33,457 nt of DNA from an uncultured Candidatus Woesearchaeota archaeon (GTDB lineage: Archaea; Nanobdellota; Nanobdellia; Woesearchaeales; 21-14-0-10-32-9): the NCBI GenBank assembly GCA_903891505.1, contig CAITEO010000087.1:1-33457 (forward strand), read 5' to 3'. Every line of letters starts with the position of its first letter. Position 1 is the stretch's first letter. A model generated the notes under the pieces. That model was not told where the DNA came from. It ran no database searches and worked only from the letters and a program-made list of their open reading frames with translations. This document shows positions 17,817 to 25,515 of this stretch, one piece after another. A program made the translations under genes and the position numbers.

Positions 17817-18737
17817 TTATCCTCCAAAAAGCACTGATTTTGGCCCGTAAATTACGAGCGCCGTTAGCGCGAACGTTATTATTATGCTAATTGCTGCAAG
17901 CGAGATGAAATCAATATCGCGTTTGACAATCTTCTTATTCTCAACAACTTCTTCAAAGTACATATAAACAAATCCCGCGAGTATTGCAAGGTTTATTACA
18001 ATGTAAAATGGCATGAATATTTTGACGTGGTCTGTGAACATCATCATTGTTATCATCGGACCCATTGTTCCGCCCATGATTCCTGCCATCATTCCTTGCA
18101 TTATTCCCATGTTTCCGCAACTTGTTCCAGATATTATACCTGCAATTGTTCCTATTATCATTCCAACCATCGCGCCAATGAAAAAACCATTTACTGCGCC
18201 ATGAACTGCTCCGATCATCATTCCTGTCTGCATTCCAAGCGTCATTCCTATCATCATTCCAGTCATGCATGTTACATGTCCTTTTTGTGTGTACATGTAC
18301 CACGCGCTTGCAGCAAGTGCAGCGACGCTAATATCTAAGTAGAATAACCAAATTCCGAACTTCGAGAGGAAATTTGGAATTGAATTTAGGAATCCGAAGT
18401 ATGCTATTGCTTGAAGCCCAAATAGTATTAAGAAAATGAAGAGTGAGTACCAGAATACTTTTCGCATCGTTTTGTATTTCTCTTTATTTTCTTTCATATC
18501 TCGAAGTCTCTCTTTGAGATTTTTTCTTTCAAACGGATTGAGCGATGCTCGAAAGCCAAGCGATTCTATGTTTTTTATCAGCTTGTCTGATGAGACAACT
18601 TTTTGATTATACTCTACTTCTATTCCGTCATTCTCGACCGTAAATTCATCAACGCCGTTGATGTTTTTGAATTTACGATTCAAGAGCTTTGTGCAACTTT
18701 CACATTCGATGTCTGGTATGAATATTTTTTCTTTCAT
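17817..18737 (-). CDS. HMA-domain plus Gly/Met-rich multi-pass membrane protein
   Basis: N-terminal HMA-like IPDIECESCTKLLNRKFKNINGVDEF; TM core MTGMMIGMTLGMQTGMMIGAVHGAVNGFFIGAMVGMIIGTIAGIISGTSCGNMGIMQGMMAGIMGGTMGPM. Confidence 0.75.
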   Translation of the reverse strand: MKEKIFIPDIECESCTKLLNRKFKNINGVDEFTVENDGIEVEYNQKVVSSDKLIKNIESLGFRASLNPFERKNLKERLRDMKENKEKYKTMRKVFWYSLFIFLILFGLQAIAYFGFLNSIPNFLSKFGIWLFYLDISVAALAASAWYMYTQKGHVTCMTGMMIGMTLGMQTGMMIGAVHGAVNGFFIGAMVGMIIGTIAGIISGTSCGNMGIMQGMMAGIMGGTMGPMITMMMFTDHVKIFMPFYIVINLAILAGFVYMYFEEVVENKKIVKRDIDFISLAAISIIITFALTALVIYGPKSVLFGG

Positions 18738-18808
18738 GACTTTCCCTCATTTCATATTCGTTATTTATATTTTTTAATTCTATTAGCTTTATTTTAATTT
18801 TTTAATTT

Positions 18809-21049
18809 TTACAACTTTGTGTTCTTGAGCAGTAAACTATTCGTTACAACACTCACACTACTGAGTGCCATTGCTCCACCTGCAATTATTGGCGAGAGTA
18901 ACCATCCTGTGAATGGATAGAGCACGCCTGCTGCAAGTGGAATTCCGAGTATGTTGTAAACTAGCGCCCAGAACATGTTCTGTCTTATTTTCCCCATTGT
19001 TTGCTTGGAGAGTTTTATCGCTCGCGGCACATCTCGAAGATCGTTCTTCATGAGCACTATGTTGCCGCTCTCCATCGCGACATCTGTTCCTGAGCCGAGG
19101 GCGATTCCTATGTCTGCTTGCGCAAGTGCTGGCGCATCATTTATTCCATCTCCAACCATGACGACAACATTCGTTTCTTGTCCATTCTTTCCATTACCCT
19201 TTTGTTGTTGAAGTTTTTTTACATACTCTGCTTTCTTGTTCGGAAGAACTTCCGCGAAAACATTCTCTGGTTTTATTCCCGCAAGAATTGCTATCGCTTT
19301 CGCTGTTCTTTCGTTGTCCCCTGTTATCATGTATACTTCTATCTTCATTTTTTGAAGTTCTAAAACTGCCTCTCTTGATGTTTCTTTGATTGTATCCGCT
19401 ACAGCTATTGCGCCAATTAGTGTTTTGCCAAGAGATAGAAGCATTACTGTTTTTCCTTCTGATTCGAGCGTTTCTATTTCTTGTTTTTGTGATGAATAGT
19501 TGACCTTGATTTTTTGCATCAATCTTTGATTTCCAAAGTAATACTGCTTCGTTCCTATTTTTGCTTCTATTCCATGACCAGATATTGCTTTGAAACCCGT
19601 TACTTTTGAAAGAGATATCTTCTTCTTCGATGCATCGTTAACAATTGCATCCGCAAGTGGATGTTCTGATTGTTTTTCTATCGACGCTACAATTTTCAAT
19701 AGGTCCATCTCAGAAAATTTCTTGTTGAATACCACTATATTTGTAACAACTGGCGTGCCATTCGTGATTGTTCCTGTCTTGTCTAATATTACGTATTTTG
19801 TTTTGTGCGCAGCTTCCAAACTATCTGCTCCTTTGATTAGTATTCCTTTCTTCGCGCCTTTTCCTGTTCCAACTATTATCGCAGTTGGAGTTGCAAGACC
19901 AAGCGCACAAGGACATGCAATTACAAGTACAGCTACGCTTGTTATGAGTGCGAACGAAAGAGTTTTGCCGAATATGAAATACCAGATTCCGAATGTGATT
20001 AGTGCGATTGCAATCACTATTGGAACAAAGTATGCTGAAATAGTATCTGCGAATCTTTGGATTGGTGCTTTCTTTCCTTGCGCATCCTCAATTAACTTTA
20101 TTATACTCGCAAGAGTTGTATTTTCACCAATCTTTGTCGCTTTGAACGTGAAGGCGCCATGCTTGTTGATTGTTCCCCCAATAACAACGTCGCCCTTTTT
20201 CTTTTCACGTGGAATGCTCTCGCCTGTTATCATGCTCTCATCGACAGATGATGTTCCTTCTATTATGATTCCATCGACAGGGATTTTCTCTCCTGGTTTG
20301 ACTATTATTATATCTCCAAGAACGACTTCATCAACAGGAATTGTTATTTCTTTTTTCTTTTTACCAACAAATCTTATAATTGTCGCCATTTTCGGCGCGA
20401 GTTCCATGAGTTTCTTTATGGCGTCGCTCGTTTTTCCTTTTGCTCTCGCTTCAAGGTAGCGTCCTAGCATTACGAACGTGATTAGTATTGCTGATGTTTC
20501 GAAGTACTGCCCAAGACTTGGATTGAAAAGCAAAGCATACACGCTAAATAGATATGCTGCACTTGTTCCAATAGCAACGAGCGTATCCATATTCGCGGAT
20601 TTGTTCTTGAGTGAGACCCATGCACTTCTATATATGTCCCATCCGACGACAAATTGAACAGGAGTTGAAAGTATGAATAGAATTAACATTTCATACGGAA
20701 GAGCAATGCCGAGAGGCATGAATATCATTCCTATAATAAATGCAGGAATTGCGAACATTAATCCTAAGTAGAAATTGTTTTTTATGAGTTGTATTTCTTT
20801 CTTTTGAGTTTCAGCATCATTTTGCGCGTCTTCTTTGCGTGCAATTGCTGCGTCGTATCCTCTGCTTTGTACAACTTTGATTAAGTCCTCTTCTGATAAC
20901 TTTGTTTCGTCGTAGAGCACCATCGCTTTCGCTGTTGCGTAGTTTACATTCGCTTCCTTAACTCCATCTGCTTTTGAAAGTCCTTTGTTTATCAAGAACG
21001 CGCAACTCGCACAGTGCATTCCAGTTATTTTCAAATCAGTTTTCTTCAC
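18809..21049 (-). CDS. copA: Copper-type P1B ATPase
   Basis: [37 protein letters not shown] and [26 protein letters not shown]. Confidence 0.96.
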   Translation of the reverse strand: MKKTDLKITGMHCASCAFLINKGLSKADGVKEANVNYATAKAMVLYDETKLSEEDLIKVVQSRGYDAAIARKEDAQNDAETQKKEIQLIKNNFYLGLMFAIPAFIIGMIFMPLGIALPYEMLILFILSTPVQFVVGWDIYRSAWVSLKNKSANMDTLVAIGTSAAYLFSVYALLFNPSLGQYFETSAILITFVMLGRYLEARAKGKTSDAIKKLMELAPKMATIIRFVGKKKKEITIPVDEVVLGDIIIVKPGEKIPVDGIIIEGTSSVDESMITGESIPREKKKGDVVIGGTINKHGAFTFKATKIGENTTLASIIKLIEDAQGKKAPIQRFADTISAYFVPIVIAIALITFGIWYFIFGKTLSFALITSVAVLVIACPCALGLATPTAIIVGTGKGAKKGILIKGADSLEAAHKTKYVILDKTGTITNGTPVVTNIVVFNKKFSEMDLLKIVASIEKQSEHPLADAIVNDASKKKISLSKVTGFKAISGHGIEAKIGTKQYYFGNQRLMQKIKVNYSSQKQEIETLESEGKTVMLLSLGKTLIGAIAVADTIKETSREAVLELQKMKIEVYMITGDNERTAKAIAILAGIKPENVFAEVLPNKKAEYVKKLQQQKGNGKNGQETNVVVMVGDGINDAPALAQADIGIALGSGTDVAMESGNIVLMKNDLRDVPRAIKLSKQTMGKIRQNMFWALVYNILGIPLAAGVLYPFTGWLLSPIIAGGAMALSSVSVVTNSLLLKNTKL

Positions 21050-21089
21050 AATTATACCTTTTTAGTTTTTCTTATGTTATTAACCGCCT

Positions 21090-21173
21090 GTTGAGTTGCC
21101 TATGCTCCACCCCGGAGGGGGCGACCCCTGGAGCAACGCGTCGCTATAATACGACGGCGTACGGCAACTCAAC
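21090..21173. repeat. Multi-hairpin intergenic element 5
   Basis: Outer stem gttgagttgcc (21090-21100) / ggcaactcaac (21163-21173); hairpin tgctcc...ggagca with core accccggagggggcgacccct; bulged hairpin acgcgtcgctataatacgacggcgt. Confidence 0.87.
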
Positions 21174-21184
21174 CACGTCAACTC

Positions 21185-21400
21185 TTACTTCGCAATCTTT
21201 ACTTCGTAGCCTTCTGCTTTGATTGCAGCAATCATTTTTTGCTCATCAGCAAGTTTCTCGTCGTATTCAACTATCGCATTTTCTTTTTTCAAATCAACTT
21301 TTGCATCTTTGACTCCTTTAACATCAGTTAATGCTTCTTTGACGAGCATTGTACAACTTGGACAATGCATTCCTTTAATTTTCAGTTCTGTTTTCTTCAC
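21185..21400 (-). CDS. copZ: Heavy-metal-associated domain copper chaperone (CopZ-like)
   Basis: 71 aa HMA domain; IKGMHCPSCTMLVKEALTDVKGVKDAKVD. Confidence 0.9.
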   Translation of the reverse strand: MKKTELKIKGMHCPSCTMLVKEALTDVKGVKDAKVDLKKENAIVEYDEKLADEQKMIAAIKAEGYEVKIAK

Positions 21401-22203
21401 GCTTTCACCTCAGTATTGAAAAAATTACTCTCTACAACGTGCGCCATATCAAGACTTGTATTTGTTTTCTCGAGCACACCAACTATCACTATGTTTCGTC
21501 CAAAGAAACCATCAAGCGTATCTCCAACTTTGTTAAAGAGTTTTTCTTCACGCATCATTTTCGCCTCATCATACCCTAGTATTAATGGATAATAAGTTGC
21601 GTCTCCTTGGAATTGTTTTGTGAATAATGTAAAATTACCCTCAGCAAGAGTTAAGTTTATTTTGTTCTTATCTTGAACATTGTATAGATAAAATAATTTT
21701 GGAACCTTGCCATCTTTTAACTTAACAACGCTCACTCCAGCAAAGCCCCCACTCAAATTTGCATAATCTTCGCTTGATAAATAATGAAAATCATCTGCGA
21801 ACGTTCCTGTCGCTTCAAGTACACCTGAGACTTTGAAAACTGTTCCTTGTTCCTCAATATTATCTCCAATTCTTTTGTACTCTCCTTCTTCTTTCATCAT
21901 TAGTCCTTGTTCGCTACCAAGAACAATAGTTCCTTGCATAGGAACCGCCATTCCCTTCGCTCGATATGCAGATAAATTACTGCTCGGTGCAAGTACAAAC
22001 ATATCTATCGTGCCATCGTCATTATATACTGTTTTTATCTGCATATTTCTGAAAAGATCAAGTTTTGGTGCGGTTATTGGTCTTGCTGTATTCATCATTA
22101 ACTTGGACGATCCTAAGATAAAATACAGCGCGATGACTACTATTATTACTGCTGCTGCAAATACTATTGCTGTTTTTTTGCTTGACAAATAATCACTCGA
22201 CAT
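21397..22203 (-). CDS. Membrane-anchored protein of unknown function in copper cluster
   Basis: 268 aa; single N-terminal TM; overlaps copZ start by 4 nt. Confidence 0.6.
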   Translation of the reverse strand: MSSDYLSSKKTAIVFAAAVIIVVIALYFILGSSKLMMNTARPITAPKLDLFRNMQIKTVYNDDGTIDMFVLAPSSNLSAYRAKGMAVPMQGTIVLGSEQGLMMKEEGEYKRIGDNIEEQGTVFKVSGVLEATGTFADDFHYLSSEDYANLSGGFAGVSVVKLKDGKVPKLFYLYNVQDKNKINLTLAEGNFTLFTKQFQGDATYYPLILGYDEAKMMREEKLFNKVGDTLDGFFGRNIVIVGVLEKTNTSLDMAHVVESNFFNTEVKA

Positions 22204-22293
22204 ATCTAACCACTACTGTAAATATATTGTAACAACGCCTTCACTTAAGGTTATTCATACCCCTTGTAAATTTGAAACCCCTTATAAATAAAC

Positions 22294-22313
22294 ATGTGAA
22301 ACTAGTTTCACAT
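22294..22313. promoter_or_regulatory. Perfect 20-bp palindrome in the divergent intergenic region
   Basis: ATGTGAAACTAGTTTCACAT; between the minus-strand copper genes and the plus-strand 22458 ORF. Confidence 0.65.
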
Positions 22314-22457
22314 TAAAATATTATTCTATAAATCCCTGAATAATAGACGCAGAACCAAAATCTATTCAAAAAGGTTGTGAAAGATGACGCGTATTTAGTA
22401 GTGCTGCATACATCCTTAAGAAAAGATTAAATACAAGCAAATCAGAGATTGTTGTCA

Positions 22458-22934
22458 ATGGGCGACTTGGAACTAACAAATAACATAAACTATGTCCGCA
22501 CAATAGGCAGTAAACTGCTTGATGCGTATAACTACATAGAGACTGATCTTCTTTTAAACATCGGACACCACCCTAAATTGTATTCTGCGGAGATTAGACA
22601 TTATGTGATGCTTGAAACGCTTGGAATAAAAATAGTAAATCTAGCAGATAAGCTCGAGAATGAAATTGTTTTAACAGCTGATGATATTGGTTGCCTAACA
22701 AATCTTTTTCTTGACTCATCGAAGCAACTATATGCTGAGTTGGAATATCTTCTGGATAAAAGTGAGAGAAGCAAACAAAGATATTCTGATCGACACTTAA
22801 CGAAGAAAGAGAGTGTTAGAAAAGCAGTTTACTTCAGACGGACTTCTCGCGTAAGAGAAATCATGAAATCTGTAGAAGAAGGACCATTTCCTGACCACGT
22901 ACTAATTCATCAATCTAGTTATTCACAGAGTTGA
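22458..22934 (+). CDS. Hypothetical protein
   Basis: ATG at 22458 (MGDLELTNN), with TATA-like attaaata about 26 bp upstream; no family recognised. Confidence 0.55.
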   Translation: MGDLELTNNINYVRTIGSKLLDAYNYIETDLLLNIGHHPKLYSAEIRHYVMLETLGIKIVNLADKLENEIVLTADDIGCLTNLFLDSSKQLYAELEYLLDKSERSKQRYSDRHLTKKESVRKAVYFRRTSRVREIMKSVEEGPFPDHVLIHQSSYSQS

Positions 22935-22965
22935 TTATTCAGAAGTTTAAGTTATCTGTCCAGAC

Positions 22966-23481
22966 TTATTGATGCTTCAATATCACGACGTTCGTCATTC
23001 CACGCCTTTTGCGCTCAATTACGCCCTTACCTTCAAGTCTATCTAGTATCCGTGTGATTTTAACTTTTGTAAACTTCGTTTCTTCAACAAGTTGTGATTG
23101 AAAGATTGATCCGTTAGCATCTATCACTCGTTCAACAATCGCGCGCTCATCAGGTTCGAGTTTCCCAAGGAGCTTCTCGTAGTTCTCTTTTGTTATCTTC
23201 TTCGCTTTAACTTGTTCTTTGATTACTTTAACCGTATGAACTTCTCGAACAACTTCATCCTTTGCGAAGAATACAAGATATAATCCAACTATTAGAACAA
23301 ATATCAGTATCCCCAGTCCGACGTTAGTTTGGAACTTTATGTCCCCCCACATCGCGCAGCTAGCTCCGTGGCTGCAATTGTCATTGACAATCTGCGTTAA
23401 TGCATGATTGAATAGCCAGATTAGAACGCCCATAAGAATGGAAATTCCAATTACGATGTATCCTACCTGACGATTCTTCAT
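22966..23481 (-). CDS. Membrane-anchored winged-helix regulator with Cys/His/Met loop between two TM helices
   Basis: Two N-terminal TM segments flanking NDNCSHGASCAMWGD; C-terminal wHTH IFQSQLVEETKFTKVKITRILDRLEGKGVIERKRRGMTNVV. Confidence 0.8.
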   Translation of the reverse strand: MKNRQVGYIVIGISILMGVLIWLFNHALTQIVNDNCSHGASCAMWGDIKFQTNVGLGILIFVLIVGLYLVFFAKDEVVREVHTVKVIKEQVKAKKITKENYEKLLGKLEPDERAIVERVIDANGSIFQSQLVEETKFTKVKITRILDRLEGKGVIERKRRGMTNVVILKHQ

Positions 23482-23550
23482 ACTCTGCGATATCCTCCTC
23501 TTTTTTTAAAGGTTGTGAAATAAAGTAGAATTTCAGAAAAGTACAAACAA

Positions 23551-24177
23551 TCATTTATACTTCTTCGCAACCTTCGCGTAGCTAGGAAGTATTATGACTT
23601 CGCGTTTGAATTTCTCTCGGCTCGCGGGGACTAGTTTGATGTTTCGTGGAACTATCTCAACGTGTTTTATCTCGGAGAATTTCGCTTCTATTTCGACGAC
23701 GAATCTTGCTCGAATCAAATTCTTATCTGAAAAATCAGGTCTAAGTGGAACAGAATGAGCGCGCAAAGAGAAGTATCCTTGAAAGCTAAAGTAATTGTCG
23801 AAGTAGCTCATCGCGAGCTCTCGAAGCGATGCATAAACTGGATGTCTGTATCTAAGTCCGAGGAATTTGCTTTGCGCGATAGCACCATACAATCCATTCA
23901 CTTTGAAAACGCAGAGCACGTGGTCTTCGTCGCGAACAACTGATAGATCCATCAAAAACGCTTCAATCTTATGTTCTTCGAGTACGTAGCAAGCGAACAT
24001 TGCCGCTTCTAGGCAATCGCCTTTCTTCAACCTCAAAACATCAACAACAGATATCCTCTTCCCAGTATTGTACTCGAGCGCATTCACGAACTCCTGAAGT
24101 TTCGCAGGAGTCTTCAATGATTTTATTGTACGACGTTCGTTTGCAGAAAAAATGTCTTTCTTTGTTTCACTTTTCAT
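23551..24177 (-). CDS. Transglutaminase-like domain protein
   Basis: LRLKKGDCLEAAMFACYVLEEHKIEAFLMDL...DEDHVLCVFKVNGLYGAIAQS; start placed at MKSETKK. Confidence 0.65.
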   Translation of the reverse strand: MKSETKKDIFSANERRTIKSLKTPAKLQEFVNALEYNTGKRISVVDVLRLKKGDCLEAAMFACYVLEEHKIEAFLMDLSVVRDEDHVLCVFKVNGLYGAIAQSKFLGLRYRHPVYASLRELAMSYFDNYFSFQGYFSLRAHSVPLRPDFSDKNLIRARFVVEIEAKFSEIKHVEIVPRNIKLVPASREKFKREVIILPSYAKVAKKYK

Positions 24178-24200
24178 TTGATTTCTTTCCTCTAAATATA

Positions 24201-24233
24201 ATCTTAATATCATCTTAATATCATCTTAATATT
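24201..24233. repeat. 11-bp tandem repeat, 3 copies
   Basis: ATCTTAATATC ATCTTAATATC ATCTTAATATT, directly upstream of the transglutaminase-like gene. Confidence 0.85.
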
Positions 24234-24237
24234 ATTC

Positions 24238-24307
24238 ACTCATCCAGTTTTAACCCGCCCAATGCGGGCAAGTGCTGCGCGTTACGCGCAGATAAATCTG
24301 GAAGAGT
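24238..24307. repeat. Multi-hairpin intergenic element 6
   Basis: Outer stem actcatccagtttta (24238-24252) / taaatctggaagagt (24293-24307), 13/15 paired; hairpins CCCGC...GCGGG (24254-24268) and CTGCGCGttaCGCGCAG (24275-24291). Confidence 0.78.
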
Positions 24308-24344
24308 AAAAAATAAAAAATAAAAAATAAAAAACGCGATTAGT

Positions 24345-24779
24345 CTACTTTCTCTTCGCAAGCAATATGAATATGAATATTCCGACAAAGAATGCGAATC
24401 CGTATATGCATGTTGGCAAGAGAAGACTATATGAGCATCCACCCGCCGGGCATGGAAATGATAGTTCTTTGTAGATTGAAACTGCTGCAAATAGTATTCC
24501 TATTATGCTAACGACGAACGTCGATGTCCATAAGCAGTTACTCTTCTTCGCTTTCTCTTTCTTGCCTTCTTTCTTAAAGAGCATTATTGCAGATAATATT
24601 AGCAGTGCTGCAAATAGTATGAATCCGTAGATACATGCTGGCTGGCCGAAAAATTGTGGACATGGCTCTTTTAGTGGACAAACACCATATAATTTTGTGC
24701 TAATTGTTAAGAATCCTGCGAACAGAACTCCTGCTATTGCGAGTATAAACGCAACTAAATATGCTGTTTTGCTTTTCAT
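24345..24779 (-). CDS. Four-TM membrane protein with internally duplicated CP...C...CIYGF motif (VKOR-like at a distance)
   Basis: Half 1: VCPLKEPCPQFFGQPACIYGFILF; half 2: FPCPAGGCSYSLLLPTCIYGFAFF. Confidence 0.55.
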   Translation of the reverse strand: MKSKTAYLVAFILAIAGVLFAGFLTISTKLYGVCPLKEPCPQFFGQPACIYGFILFAALLILSAIMLFKKEGKKEKAKKSNCLWTSTFVVSIIGILFAAVSIYKELSFPCPAGGCSYSLLLPTCIYGFAFFVGIFIFILLAKRK

Positions 24780-24918
24780 TGAAATATTCCTCCAAAACTA
24801 TGAACTAATCACTCTTTCTTGAATTTCCTTTAAATAAATTTCGGATAAAATAGGCTAGTTGCGAGTAAAATAGATAAGAAATTGAAAAGAAGAACAAAAT
24901 AAAAAAATTATTTATAAT

Positions 24919-25398
24919 TCAAACCTTCTTCTTAGCCGTTGCTTCTTTGCCTGGACGTATTATCCATGCAACAATCATTCCACCGACAAGATATACTGCA
25001 AGGTTTTCAAGCGTCCACATTGCAGCAAGACCTGCTGGTAAATTGATTAATAATAGCATGCTTAAGTATCCAGGTATTCCTGCAAGCAAAAACACTAGGA
25101 ATCCGAATGCAAGTCCTTTGTTTACTTTCTTTCCAGGTATTCCCCCCATGAGCACATCGTACACAATCGCGAACAATACTCCACCTATGAAGCTAAAGAG
25201 AAGCGAGAACATAGAAAATGACAATGGTGGTGCTGCGCCAGCACTCGGCATCATTAGTTTGCTCCAAACAGATGCATATTCAGGCATCTTGTAGTAACCC
25301 ATCGCGAGCATCGCCCCAATCATATGAATTACGAATGCAACAATTGCAAATAAAAATCCTGATAATACTACTTTTCCTAACAGTTTTAATTTTCCCAA
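24919..25398 (-). CDS. Hypothetical multi-pass membrane protein
   Basis: 159 aa with several hydrophobic segments. Confidence 0.55.
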   Translation of the reverse strand: MGKLKLLGKVVLSGFLFAIVAFVIHMIGAMLAMGYYKMPEYASVWSKLMMPSAGAAPPLSFSMFSLLFSFIGGVLFAIVYDVLMGGIPGKKVNKGLAFGFLVFLLAGIPGYLSMLLLINLPAGLAAMWTLENLAVYLVGGMIVAWIIRPGKEATAKKKV

Positions 25399-25515
25399 TT
25401 AAAAACACCCCTTATACTATTCTTTCGACTATTTGCGTATTTAAAATTTGTGCTTAATTAATGTCTATTCGCGCCTCAGCGTAAGATTGCCTTCGTTCTC
25501 AACTTTGCGCATCAT

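Noticed and set aside
17953-18338. His/Asn/Asp-rich ORFs on both strands
   Set aside because: Alternative-frame readings of the Gly/Met-rich membrane protein codons (ATG/GGN repeats).
24306-24335. taaaaaataaaaaataaaaaataaaaaa tandem repeat
   Set aside because: Most simply a T-rich tract downstream of the 24345-24779 stop codon on the minus strand; not distinctive on its own.
24236-24490. 84-aa minus-strand ORF
   Set aside because: Spans element 6, the T-rich tract and the frame-shifted end of the VKOR-like gene; no independent coding evidence.
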